64,000 nt of DNA from Arcticibacter pallidicorallinus (GTDB lineage Bacteria; Bacteroidota; Bacteroidia; Sphingobacteriales; Sphingobacteriaceae), in contig NZ_PVTH01000006.1 of assembly GCF_003002875.1 (NCBI RefSeq), forward strand, positions 1 through 64,000, written 5' to 3'. The stretch's first letter is position 1. Each line of letters starts with the position of its first letter. Made by a program: the position numbers and the translations under genes. Under the pieces are notes generated by a model, which ran no database searches, was not told the DNA's origin, and worked only from the letters and a program-made list of their open reading frames with translations. Below are positions 25,599 through 33,460 of the stretch, one piece after another.

Positions 25599-26231
25599 TC
25601 AATCCAGAATATAGTTTGCAAGTTTACGATATATTTGTGAAGCTTTTTCCAGCTGCGACCACTTCCCTGCCTGGGCAAGTTTATTTATAGTGGATTGACT
25701 CTTTTTTAATTTCAAAGCTACTTCCATCTGAGTATAGCCCATCAGTAATTCGCTTACTACTTCTGCCTGCTTTATTGAAAGCTCTTTTAATATCATATCA
25801 GCCAGGAGAGCGAGAGCCTCCATACCCGCTCCAATTTTGTCGTCAGAACAGCGGATAGACAGACGTACTGATGACTTGCTGATGGCATCCAGCTCCCGGC
25901 CTGATAACAGAAACGCTTCCCCTTTTCCTAAAGCCATGCTTTTTATTCCATCCTGCACTTTGCCTAATCCAATGGCGATTCTTATGTCCGCATTCTCTCC
26001 CGTACCCGCATTAGGAATCTGACGCGCCAAAACCCGTAATGATAAAGCCATTTTGAAAGCATCCTTTACATCAGTTAAAAGATGAAAACTGTCGCCTCTG
26101 TAAAACTCGGACGCAACCTTCGCTTTTTTGAATTCCGAGCGAATCATTACGATAAGGTCGTTGAGGTCCTTTCCCTCCATTAAGGATGAATTAACAATAT
26201 CAGCTGTGAGCACCGCTTTATTTGATTCCAT
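25599..26231 (-). CDS. SatD-like regulator: cyclase-fold domain plus HTH
   Basis: A 210-aa protein of the SatD type. The N-terminal domain (5-120) reads like a class III nucleotide cyclase core: Asp11 in LTADIVNSS and Asp47 in YRGDSFHLL sit where cyclases hold their two metals, followed by ADIRIAIGLGKV and GEAFLLSGRELD. The C-terminal part (about 150-195) is a helix-turn-helix (LLMGYTQMEVALKLKKSQST, INKLAQAGKW). I start at 26231 (MESNKAV); longer in-frame forms run into the repeat region upstream. It is translationally coupled to the DUF3307 gene. A 16-bp inverted repeat upstream is a probable operator. Whether it makes or senses a nucleotide is unknown. Confidence 0.8.
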   Translation of the reverse strand: MESNKAVLTADIVNSSLMEGKDLNDLIVMIRSEFKKAKVASEFYRGDSFHLLTDVKDAFKMALSLRVLARQIPNAGTGENADIRIAIGLGKVQDGIKSMALGKGEAFLLSGRELDAISKSSVRLSIRCSDDKIGAGMEALALLADMILKELSIKQAEVVSELLMGYTQMEVALKLKKSQSTINKLAQAGKWSQLEKASQIYRKLANYILD

Positions 26232-26242
26232 ACACGAATATA

Positions 26243-26316
26243 GCCATATATAGCGATTATACAATAATATCGCCTTAAAATACGATAAATTGATAAAATC
26301 GCTATATATGGCGATT
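26243..26316. promoter_or_regulatory. Inverted-repeat operator region between satD-like gene and 26355
   Basis: GCCATATATAGCGATT (26243-26258) and AATCGCTATATATGGC (26297-26312) are perfect inverted copies 38 nt apart. The right copy extends to AATCGCTATATATGGCGATT (26297-26316), itself a palindrome with AATCGC/GCGATT arms. A further half-site, ATATCGCC, lies at 26267-26274. The sites fill the divergent promoter region. An HTH protein encoded next door suggests autoregulation; that link is inference. Confidence 0.65.
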
Positions 26317-26354
26317 AAATAGCCTAATTACGGGTAAATAGCTATCTTTACGCC

Positions 26355-26594
26355 ATGATCAGAAAATTCACCAAGGAAATAGAAGGCACAGAATTCGAAT
26401 TTAACCCAATGAACATCCTGAAATTACAACTGTTCCAAGTGTACGTAAATCAAGGCGAGACAAGGCATCGGTTTCATATGGAAGTCAATCCGGATGGGGT
26501 GTTCAAAATCGCAGACCCTGTAAATTGCCCTGCCGGGTTTCTCCCTCTTGAAGCGGCATTAGGCGAGGCTATATTGAACGAGGGAGAAGAGTAA
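26355..26594 (+). CDS. Small protein, function unknown
   Basis: A 79-aa cytosolic protein. Predicted strands are EIEGTEFEFNPMN, LQLFQVYVNQGETRHRFHME and VFKIADPVNCPAGF, then a helix EAALGEAILNEGEE. No known motif. It is divergent from the SatD-like gene across the palindromic region and carries a TATCTTTA box (26343-26350, one mismatch to TAnnTTTG) 4 nt before the ATG, which suggests a very short leader. It may be controlled by the same operator. Confidence 0.7.
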   Translation: MIRKFTKEIEGTEFEFNPMNILKLQLFQVYVNQGETRHRFHMEVNPDGVFKIADPVNCPAGFLPLEAALGEAILNEGEE

Positions 26595-26702
26595 ACCCTT
26601 GGTTCTTTATTGCCCTGAGATTGCCGTACATTTAATATTATATAAGGGTTGAACACTAGACATCTCCCCTCTTGGCGATGATGCCTTTCAGTATAACGAA
26701 AA

Positions 26703-27002
26703 ATGAAAGAGATTTTAGAACTACAGCTTAAAACGAAAGAAGACCAACTTGCACTTATTGAAAAAAGAATCCGGATCGCTCAAGGGATTGAAAACAAAAA
26801 TATGGGTGCAAGCTGGGAGGAAATGCAGGAGTTTCTCGGTCATTCCTACGAGCATATTGAAGACTTAGGCGACAGGGAAGAGCAGCTGATAGACCCAGCT
26901 CTGTTTGCTGAGATGAGTAATAGCCTCGTTGTCACCGCGAAACGCATAAACAAAGATATCGAGAAGATTAAAAGTTCGTTGGCTAAATTAAAGAAGGGCT
27001 AA
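26703..27002 (+). CDS. Small coiled-coil protein, function unknown
   Basis: A 99-aa highly charged helical protein. Residues 1-30 (LELQLKTKEDQLALIEKRIR) and 65-99 (VVTAKRINKDIEKIKSSLAK) look like coiled coils. The middle (MGASWEEMQEFLGHSYEHIE) is acidic. No signal peptide. It lies 108 nt after the previous small gene and ends just before a strong terminator. Homologues are not recognised. Confidence 0.65.
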   Translation: MKEILELQLKTKEDQLALIEKRIRIAQGIENKNMGASWEEMQEFLGHSYEHIEDLGDREEQLIDPALFAEMSNSLVVTAKRINKDIEKIKSSLAKLKKG

Positions 27003-27029
27003 CACCTAAACCTGACGACAAAAAATAAA

Positions 27030-27065
27030 AAACCCTCTTTAAACGCATTTAAAGAGGGTTTTTGC
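27030..27065. terminator. Bidirectional terminator between 26703 gene and tRNA-Gln
   Basis: AAACCCTCTTTAAA (27030-27043) and TTTAAAGAGGGTTT (27048-27061) form a 14-bp stem with a 4-nt loop. T-runs follow on the plus strand and a longer one (from the A-run at 27020-27032) on the minus strand, so it ends both the small gene and the tRNA transcript. Confidence 0.92.
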
Positions 27066-27074
27066 ATTATTGAG

Positions 27075-27146
27075 CAGTCCTGCTAGGGCTCGAACCTAGA
27101 TCTTCAGAACCAGAATCTGACGTGGTAGCCATTACACTACAGAACT
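27075..27146 (-). tRNA. tRNA-Gln (anticodon CTG)
   Basis: On the minus strand a complete 72-nt cloverleaf can be folded. The acceptor stem is AGTTCTG/CAGGACT with one G-U pair. U8-A9 are followed by a D-arm with GTG/CAC stem and GG in the loop. The anticodon stem is TCAGA/TCTGA with loop TTCTGGT, anticodon CTG. A 4-nt variable loop follows, then T-arm CTAGG-TTCGAGC-CCTAG and discriminator G. The 3' CCA is not encoded. It reads CAG codons. A TATTTTTG promoter box lies 4 nt upstream. Confidence 0.93.
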
Positions 27147-27150
27147 GCGT

Positions 27151-27158
27151 CAAAAATA
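27151..27158 (-). promoter_or_regulatory. -7 box (TATTTTTG) of tRNA-Gln
   Basis: On the minus strand TATTTTTG lies 4 nt before the tRNA 5' end. TTTC, one mismatch from TTTG, lies exactly 19 nt upstream. The fit to the Bacteroidota sigma consensus is good, and the precursor would have almost no 5' leader. Confidence 0.6.
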
Positions 27159-27313
27159 CGATAAAATTCATTTACTGGAAATTGAAAATCACTTTTTATT
27201 GCGAAAATGAAGAAAAACAGGAAACGCATTAACCGGAAGGTTAAGCATCCTGAAATCTAATCCTATAATCTCTTGGAAGGCTGAACCTTGTCACGAAAGA
27301 TGACAACAATTCC

Positions 27314-27511
27314 TTAATCTCTCTTCTCTGCCGTGAAATTAATCAACGTTTCAAAATCTGAGTGATCGTATTCAAACGTACCTTTATCAATATTCCAGTA
27401 TTTGGACTTTATGAAATTAAGCTCAATCTCAATAACGGTCATTTTGGGTCCACCTGACTTCAGCTGTACAATGTCTCCGATTAGGAAGTCCTCCGGTTTT
27501 AATACTTTCAT
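27314..27511 (-). CDS. DUF2158 (YodC-like) small protein
   Basis: A 65-aa protein with the DUF2158 signature FLIGDIVQLKSGGPKMTVIEI at residues 9-29, an SH3-like small beta fold. Members are widespread and uncharacterised. No signal peptide. It stands alone between tRNA-Gln and soxC; the 125 bp upstream is A/T-rich without a clear promoter match. Confidence 0.85.
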   Translation of the reverse strand: MKVLKPEDFLIGDIVQLKSGGPKMTVIEIELNFIKSKYWNIDKGTFEYDHSDFETLINFTAEKRD

Positions 27512-27636
27512 AAGACTTAGATTGATATACTAACATATAAATACAAAATCAGGGTAAATGTTTGATTGTCAACTGAATTATCACAATCATTCACCTACTT
27601 TTGTTCAAGCTATACAAAGAGAACTGTATTTAGTTA

Positions 27637-28887
27637 TCATCTTTCAGGCCTGTGTAAAACCTGACCGTCCTTTTTGACATACCAGGCTGTTATTGGATTC
27701 AGATGATATCCGCCCATACTTTCGCCCCTTGCCGCAATCAACTGATGCATAGTGGGCTGCAGATATCCGGTTTCATCTGTAGCGCGACTCAATATCTCGG
27801 TTTCCTGCCCCTTCCAATGCCACAATAATTTAAACTGGGTATGAGCTTTATCCAGAACTGGTCCGGTCAAACCTGCAGCATCCCAGCTTTTACCTGCATC
27901 GGTGCTAACTTCAACTTTTACAATTCTACCTCTCCCACTCCATGCAATTCCTCTAATCTCTACCCACCCCCTCTCGATCTGTTGCGGGAAGGCGGGAAAG
28001 GTGATAATGGATCGCGCATCCATGTCAAAACTAAATTGCCGAATTTTGCCATCTTTGACTTCCTCTGTATACTTAGACGTCTCCTCACGGGTCATATAGG
28101 GCTGATCACCTACTTCGATTCTTCTGATCCACTTGATCGAAGTATTACCTTCCCAGCCTGGCAAAAACAAACGGGCAGGATAACCTTGTTCCGGCCTAAT
28201 GGCTTCCCCATTTTGCGCGTAGACGATCATTGCATCATCGAGTGCTTTCCTCATTGGAATACTTCTTGTCATAACCGCAGCATCTGATCCTTCTGCCAGT
28301 AGCCAGCTAGCACCGGATTGCAGACCGGCTTCCCGCAGCAAGGTTGACAACATCACACCTGTCCATTCACTCTGACTAGTAAGCCCACAGATATCCTGCG
28401 GAGACATCTCGACCTTACCGGTTCGAAAATTTCCAGAGCACTCCAGAAAGGCTATCCGGGTGACCGAGGGAAATCGCTTCAAATCATTAAGCGAAAAGAC
28501 CATTGCCTTATCCACCATACCGTGAATCAGCAATTCGTACTTCTCCGGATCCATTACCGGAACACCTGCATGATGCCTCTCAAAATGAAGATCTGAAGGT
28601 GTTATAGTTCCGTATAAAGACTGCAGCGGCGTTCGTGAGGATGTAAGAGTAGCTTTCTTAGCCAGGGACTCAAATTCCGATCGTGTGCCAATTTCTCCGG
28701 GAAAAGGCCCCGGTACTTTTGTAGGGTCAGCTAACAGTAGCGACGATTCCGGGAGCGAGGTCTGAACCATCTTCCCAAAAGTCGATTTTACCAGAACAAC
28801 TGCCGCAGTGGCTGCCCCACCAAGCAGTAATTTTCTGCGACTCATCCTGCCGCCACTGCCCGGATTTTCCATATTTATTTTTCCCAT
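27637..28887 (-). CDS. soxC: Sulfite dehydrogenase molybdenum subunit (SoxC-like)
   Basis: A 416-aa molybdenum-cofactor enzyme of the sulfite oxidase family. A twin-arginine signal (S16-R17-R18-KLLLGGAATAAVVLV) sends the folded protein to the periplasm. The Moco domain (about 90-290) has the ligand Cys150 in FLECSGNFRTG, and a C-terminal dimerisation domain follows (about 295-400, ITFPAFPQQIERGWVEIRGI). It follows the cytochrome gene by 6 nt, the SoxD-SoxC pair, and presumably passes electrons to it. No other sox genes are near, so it probably works as a free sulfite dehydrogenase. Confidence 0.92.
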   Translation of the reverse strand: MGKINMENPGSGGRMSRRKLLLGGAATAAVVLVKSTFGKMVQTSLPESSLLLADPTKVPGPFPGEIGTRSEFESLAKKATLTSSRTPLQSLYGTITPSDLHFERHHAGVPVMDPEKYELLIHGMVDKAMVFSLNDLKRFPSVTRIAFLECSGNFRTGKVEMSPQDICGLTSQSEWTGVMLSTLLREAGLQSGASWLLAEGSDAAVMTRSIPMRKALDDAMIVYAQNGEAIRPEQGYPARLFLPGWEGNTSIKWIRRIEVGDQPYMTREETSKYTEEVKDGKIRQFSFDMDARSIITFPAFPQQIERGWVEIRGIAWSGRGRIVKVEVSTDAGKSWDAAGLTGPVLDKAHTQFKLLWHWKGQETEILSRATDETGYLQPTMHQLIAARGESMGGYHLNPITAWYVKKDGQVLHRPER

Positions 28888-28893
28888 TAGTAT

Positions 28894-29514
28894 TTATTCC
28901 ACCTCTGCTCCACCCTTGCGAGTATCATTTACAAACCTCTTTTGAGCCGGCATTTTTACGCGGGGAAGCGACATAGCAGTTAACACTGTATTCTCATCGA
29001 TGATACTGTTTTCATATAACAGATATGCTGTGAGACTGTAAACTTCATTCGGACGAAGAGAGCCAGGAGCATTGAAAGGCATCGCCCGATTGATGTAATC
29101 GTAGAGTGTAGTGGCGTAAGGCCAATAGTTTCCAATAGTTTTATTACGCTTGTTCCCCTTAAGCGAATCTGGATGTACTCTCGATTGATCATACGAGAAC
29201 AGCCGATCATAAATACCGCTGGAAGTTTTACTACCATGACAGGAAACACACTTTGTCAGATACAAAGATCTACCATAGGCAACAGTTCCTGATCCGGACG
29301 GAAGGCCCTTTCCGTCGGGTCTGACATCAATATCCATAGATGATATCCTGGCAACGCTTGCCTCCTTTCCCAAACCAAAGCTCTTCGGCCAATTGTCCGG
29401 GGTCTCCTCACTGAAGTTTGCTTGCTCTGTCTGTAACTCCTGATAGCGAACGGTATCAGCCGAACATGCGTGTAGAAATGACAATAGGAATAAAGCCGAT
29501 ATTTTTTGCATCAT
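28894..29514 (-). CDS. soxD: Cytochrome c subunit of sulfite dehydrogenase (SoxD-like lipoprotein)
   Basis: A 206-aa monoheme cytochrome c. The N-terminus is a lipoprotein signal with lipobox LSFLHAC (Cys17), so the mature protein is membrane-anchored in the periplasm. Heme is attached at Cys89-x2-Cys92-His93 (KCVSCHG); Met in RAMPFNAPG (near 147) is the likely axial ligand, followed by LRPNEVYSLTAYLL as usual in SoxD-like proteins. It is the first gene of the operon with soxC and is preceded by a promoter and a structured leader (29515-29593). Confidence 0.9.
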   Translation of the reverse strand: MMQKISALFLLSFLHACSADTVRYQELQTEQANFSEETPDNWPKSFGLGKEASVARISSMDIDVRPDGKGLPSGSGTVAYGRSLYLTKCVSCHGSKTSSGIYDRLFSYDQSRVHPDSLKGNKRNKTIGNYWPYATTLYDYINRAMPFNAPGSLRPNEVYSLTAYLLYENSIIDENTVLTAMSLPRVKMPAQKRFVNDTRKGGAEVE

Positions 29515-29593
29515 AATGAGTTTTCAAGACGCCGTATGCTTCTTGTCACCCGGCAATCAGGGCGACAGCTGCCCGTCTAACACCTCAAATATA
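29515..29593 (-). promoter_or_regulatory. soxDC promoter and structured 5' leader (candidate cis-RNA)
   Basis: On the minus strand TATATTTG (29593-29586) with TTG 20 nt upstream forms a good promoter. The leader of about 65 nt can fold into a three-way junction: AGAC (29578-29575)/GTCT (29530-29527), GGGC (29574-29571)/GCCC (29563-29560) and GCCG (29554-29551)/CGGC (29534-29531). The G+C is far above the surrounding spacer. I do not recognise it as a known riboswitch class. Confidence 0.45.
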
Positions 29594-29676
29594 GAAGCTT
29601 ATCTTTAATCTACCAACTCAATAGACTATTATTTTAATTCCAAAACCTTACATATGTATCAAGAAAGTTCAGACAT

Positions 29677-29709
29677 AAAAAAAGCCATTCCGATAACTCG
29701 AAATGGCTT
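29677..29709 (-). terminator. Terminator after the SlyD-like gene
   Basis: AAGCCATT (29682-29689) and AATGGCTT (29702-29709) pair, and on the minus strand a run of seven U follows. It lies about 20 nt past the stop of the isomerase gene. Confidence 0.85.
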
Positions 29710-29729
29710 AAGAATATGCTATTAAACAA

Positions 29730-30227
29730 TTAGTGACCTGAATGGCCGTCAGCGCCATGAGCGTGACCATGAGAAAGCTCCTCTTCAGTAGCCTCACGTA
29801 CATTCAAGATCTGACCTTTGAAATGTAGATCCTGACCTGCCATCGGGTGATTCAAATCAACCTGCACGCCTGTTTCAGATACACTCGTAACGCGAGCGCG
29901 GAACTGATTGCCCTGATTATCTTGTAAAGGAAGAACCGAACCGACTTCAGGGACATCCATTCCCTGGAACATATCAGAAGGCAGCTCAGTAACGGCGTTA
30001 TCATCTTTCAAACCATATGCATCAGCAGCGGTTAAATGGAAGTCATACGCGTCTCCGGTTCCAAGTCCTGTTAAGTTTTCTTCGAATTTTGGAAGCATCA
30101 TCCCTACACCATAAAGAAAAACCAGAGGCTGTTCTTCTGTTGCCTTTTCTACAAACACTTCTTCTCCATCTTGAGTGGTATACAGATCGTATGTAAGCGC
30201 CACCACGCTGTTTGGTTGAATTTTCAT
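29730..30227 (-). CDS. FKBP-type peptidyl-prolyl isomerase, SlyD-like
   Basis: A 165-aa cytosolic prolyl isomerase and chaperone. The split FKBP domain (LTYDLYTTQDGEEVF, then PLVFLYGVGMMLPKFEENLTG) is interrupted by the insert-in-flap domain (about 70-120), and VDLNHPMAGQDLHFKGQIL closes the fold. The C-terminus is His-rich (SHGHAHGADGHSGH), as in SlyD, which binds nickel. I use the ATG at 30227 (MKIQPNS); the longer form from 30257 adds ten atypical residues. A terminator follows. Confidence 0.93.
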   Translation of the reverse strand: MKIQPNSVVALTYDLYTTQDGEEVFVEKATEEQPLVFLYGVGMMLPKFEENLTGLGTGDAYDFHLTAADAYGLKDDNAVTELPSDMFQGMDVPEVGSVLPLQDNQGNQFRARVTSVSETGVQVDLNHPMAGQDLHFKGQILNVREATEEELSHGHAHGADGHSGH

Positions 30228-30281
30228 ATTATATAAATTCGGTCTGCTTCTATTCAAAAAGAAACACAGACCCCTAAAAAA

Positions 30282-32297
30282 TTAAGTAAGTTGCCCTAGT
30301 GCTTCGGATACAGTTGTAACAGGCAAGCGGCAAGTTCTGTTTTTACAAACAAATATTTTGGTCTCCCCAACAAATTTATCCTGCAGCAAAGGTAATGTTC
30401 CTGTGCTTCCTCCCAAGAGAATTTTATTCGGAATGAAATTATTTTCCAGTTCTGCCCTTAATCGCTCGTTTTCTGATCCTGTAATCGCTATTTCATAAAC
30501 ACCAAAAACGATGTTCATCAGTAAAATGCCCCAATTGGAGTAGGCGGAGCCATACGATTTTATTGAAGGGAATACTGTTCTCAGCATTTCAGCAGACTGC
30601 GAAAGATACATTTCCTCCTGAAACAGATGTCCAAGTTTGAAAAGATTGATGGCCATCGACGAGTTCGAAGACGGAATAACGTTATCCATAATCTCATGCT
30701 TTCTCGCAATAAGCTCCTTATCTGTCTGCGAAGTATAGAAAAAGAGTCCCGTGCCTGCGTCAAAAAAGTTTTTGATCACATACTCAGAAAGCTGCCGTGC
30801 TTCATTCAACCAACGTTCGTCGAATGTAGCCTCGTATAAGGCGATAAAAGCATCAATTACGAAGGAATAGTCGTCGAGGAAAGCGGACAAAGGAACACTT
30901 CCGGCAATCTCCTTTTTATAGATCCTGCGCAATGCACCATTTTGATCGACCATATTGTCTAGAATGAAGTTCGCGTTCCGGATGGCAACCTGAAGGAATC
31001 TTTCATCATGAAAGGCCTTGTATGCATCTACATATCCCCTCAACATCATGCCGTTCCAACCGGCTATTATCTTGTCATCAAGCCCGGGTCTGACGCGCTT
31101 ACTCCTATAAGCAAACACTTTCGATCTCGCCGCGGCTAATAGAGCCTCAGCTGCATCGGCAGACATGGTCAATTTTTCAGCAAGCCCATGAATGTCGACA
31201 GATCGCTTCAAAATATTGGTGTGTTCTTCCTCCCAGTTTCCATCTGGCGTTACCGAGTAGAAGGAGTTAAATACCGTACTTTCCTCCGGATCCAGTATTG
31301 CCTCTAGTTCAGCAAGCGTAAAGGTGTAAAACTTACCTTCAACACCTTCGCTATCAGCATCAAGTGCAGAATAAAAACCACCTTGGTCCGATAGCATTTC
31401 CCTTTCCACCCAGTCAAGAGTTTCGTAAATCACTTGCCTATAAAGCACCTGGGGTTCTGACTGATAAGCTTCTGCATACAGACTAACCAGCTGGGCGTTG
31501 TCATACAGCATCTTTTCAAAATGCGGAACATGCCACTCTCCGTCAACAGAATAACGGGCAAAGCCCCCGCCCAACTGGTCATAAATACCACCATACGCGA
31601 GCTTACTCAGCGTAAAATGGGTAATTTCTTTAGCCGAGGGGTCGTTCATAAAATGCCCGTAGCGAAGCATAAACTGCCAGTTGTTTGGTAGGGGGAATTT
31701 AGGAGCGCGCTTATAACCGCCCTCCTCAAAATCGAAAGTTCTTTTCCATGGTCTGTAAATGTCTACCAGATCCTGCTGGGAATATTCGATCTCGTCTGTG
31801 GAGAGATTGAGCTTCTCAACCTGCTGTACCCCTTCTGTCAGTCTCTCCGCATATCCAATCGCCTCTTCAGGCTTTTCCTGCCAAAATTCTGCCAACTGAG
31901 ACAGCACATTTTTCCAATCATCCTTTCGGAAGTACGTGCCTCCATATATTGGCCGCTGATCAGGAAGGCAGATACAATTTAATGGCCATCCTCCCTGTCC
32001 TGTCATAAGCTGCACCGCATGCATATAGATCTGATCCACATCCGGACGCTCTTCCCGGTCCACTTTTATACAAACGTAATTCTCGTTCATAATTGCGGCT
32101 ACTGAGTCATCCTCAAAAGATTCATGCTCCATAACATGGCACCAGTGACAAGCTGAATAACCGATGCTAACAAGTATCAGCTTATTCTCAAGGCGGGCTT
32201 TTTCAAGCGCTTCTTCGCCCCACGGATACCAATCCACGGGGTTGTAAGCATGCTGCTGAAGGTATGGAGAAGTTTCATTGATTAATTTGTTCGACAT
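30282..32297 (-). CDS. DUF255/YyaL thioredoxin-domain protein
   Basis: A 671-aa protein with an N-terminal thioredoxin-like domain (1-160), whose [19 protein letters not shown] segment is followed by the CxxC-containing [15 protein letters not shown] long alpha/alpha-toroid (about 190-600) follows that resembles N-acylglucosamine 2-epimerase-type barrels ([32 protein letters not shown]). The C-terminus carries [11 protein letters not shown]. The family (related to human SPATA20) is widespread and lacks a proven reaction. The start [20 protein letters not shown] is highly typical. ctaA lies 17 nt upstream and is probably cotranscribed. Confidence 0.93.
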   Translation of the reverse strand: MSNKLINETSPYLQQHAYNPVDWYPWGEEALEKARLENKLILVSIGYSACHWCHVMEHESFEDDSVAAIMNENYVCIKVDREERPDVDQIYMHAVQLMTGQGGWPLNCICLPDQRPIYGGTYFRKDDWKNVLSQLAEFWQEKPEEAIGYAERLTEGVQQVEKLNLSTDEIEYSQQDLVDIYRPWKRTFDFEEGGYKRAPKFPLPNNWQFMLRYGHFMNDPSAKEITHFTLSKLAYGGIYDQLGGGFARYSVDGEWHVPHFEKMLYDNAQLVSLYAEAYQSEPQVLYRQVIYETLDWVEREMLSDQGGFYSALDADSEGVEGKFYTFTLAELEAILDPEESTVFNSFYSVTPDGNWEEEHTNILKRSVDIHGLAEKLTMSADAAEALLAAARSKVFAYRSKRVRPGLDDKIIAGWNGMMLRGYVDAYKAFHDERFLQVAIRNANFILDNMVDQNGALRRIYKKEIAGSVPLSAFLDDYSFVIDAFIALYEATFDERWLNEARQLSEYVIKNFFDAGTGLFFYTSQTDKELIARKHEIMDNVIPSSNSSMAINLFKLGHLFQEEMYLSQSAEMLRTVFPSIKSYGSAYSNWGILLMNIVFGVYEIAITGSENERLRAELENNFIPNKILLGGSTGTLPLLQDKFVGETKIFVCKNRTCRLPVTTVSEALGQLT

Positions 32298-32314
32298 AGG
32301 TAGTGTTTTTCTTG

Positions 32315-33370
32315 TTAACCTCTTATTTTCCCTCCTCTGCTGTAAAAATAGGTAAACACCATTACTGACATCAGCACAATTCCTCCGAATTGATGTAATA
32401 TACTGTACGTTAACATCATGTCATTCATACTATTTACGAGAGAGAGGACCCCTAGCAACACCTGAAGCAAAACAACAGCCAGTGGAATAAATCTTACCCG
32501 GTATAACATACTATCTACAGGTAATTTCGTCGATTTAAACGTCCAGATAACTATTAGTGCGGTGATCAGATAAGCCAGAGTCCGATGTATAAACTGTATA
32601 CTGATAAGATTGTGTGTAATGTCAGCAATAAAACTTCCCTGATTCAGCATTTGCTGAGAAGGCACCCAATGTCCGTTTATATCCGGCCAGGTCGGCGCCG
32701 CTAATGCTGCGTGCGTTCCTGCCATAAATGCACCGTATACCAGCTGGATCGTAATTGCGACCAGCAACCAGAAATTCAATCGCTTCAATGGCCTGCTATC
32801 TGTAAGTCTTCCGCTCGGTACCGTGATCTTCAATGCAAACCAAATCACATAAGCAAGCAGTACCAGGGCAGCAATAAAGTGAACAGCGAGGCGAATATGG
32901 CTGACGTACACCAGATCCGTACCAATTCCACTCTTTACCATGATCCACCCTATCACACCCTGCAGGCCGCCCAGCAGAAATAAAATGATCATTGGGCCAA
33001 TCATCGACTTCCCGATTTTCTTCTTTACAACGAAATATATAAACGGAAAAAGGAACACAAAACCCAGAAGACGCCCCCAGTCTCTGTGCAGCCATTCCCA
33101 AAAGTAAATAGCTTTAAAATCTTCGAGATCAAAATGGTTATTGATGTATTTAAACTGGGCTATTTGCTGGTACTTATGAAAAGCCTGCTGCCAGGCCTCT
33201 TCGTTCATAGGTGGCAAAGCGCCAAGAATGGGCTGCCACTCTGTAATAGATAGCCCTGAGCCTGTTAGACGGGTTATTCCTCCAAGCAAGATCTGTACAA
33301 CGATCATAATTGCCCCGATGTATAACCAGATTGCTACGGGGCGGTTTCTGCGTAACGAATGTGCTTCCAT
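32315..33370 (-). CDS. ctaA: Heme A synthase (CtaA/COX15)
   Basis: A 351-aa inner-membrane enzyme that oxidises heme O to heme A for cytochrome oxidase. About eight membrane helices are seen. Conserved histidines are in [22 protein letters not shown]-type loops and [29 protein letters not shown] is the family N-terminal signature. I start at 33370 (MEAHSLRR), because it lies 7 nt after a TACATTTG box; the in-frame ATG at 33412 precedes that box. No cytochrome oxidase genes are in the window. Confidence 0.95.
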   Translation of the reverse strand: MEAHSLRRNRPVAIWLYIGAIMIVVQILLGGITRLTGSGLSITEWQPILGALPPMNEEAWQQAFHKYQQIAQFKYINNHFDLEDFKAIYFWEWLHRDWGRLLGFVFLFPFIYFVVKKKIGKSMIGPMIILFLLGGLQGVIGWIMVKSGIGTDLVYVSHIRLAVHFIAALVLLAYVIWFALKITVPSGRLTDSRPLKRLNFWLLVAITIQLVYGAFMAGTHAALAAPTWPDINGHWVPSQQMLNQGSFIADITHNLISIQFIHRTLAYLITALIVIWTFKSTKLPVDSMLYRVRFIPLAVVLLQVLLGVLSLVNSMNDMMLTYSILHQFGGIVLMSVMVFTYFYSRGGKIRG

Positions 33371-33377
33371 AAAGACG

Positions 33378-33385
33378 CAAATGTA
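33378..33385 (-). promoter_or_regulatory. -7 box (TACATTTG) of ctaA, 7 nt before the ATG
   Basis: An exact TAnnTTTG on the minus strand, 7 nt before the chosen ctaA start. It supports that start over 33412, which would be upstream of transcription. Confidence 0.5.
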
Positions 33386-33400
33386 GGCAATTATACCACC

Positions 33401-33433
33401 CAAAAAAAACACCCACCTGTTTAAGATGAGTGT
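33401..33433 (-). terminator. Terminator after amtB
   Basis: On the minus strand ACACTCATCT (33433-33424) pairs over ten positions (three G-U) with AGGTGGGTGT (33418-33409), followed by eight U. It separates amtB from ctaA. Confidence 0.88.
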
Positions 33434-33460
33434 TACAAACGCTAACTAATAATAATGTGA

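Noticed and set aside
25598-25678. Longer N-terminus of the DUF3307 protein
   Set aside because: It would overlap the SatD-like coding region by about 80 nt; the ATG one base after the SatD stop is far more natural.
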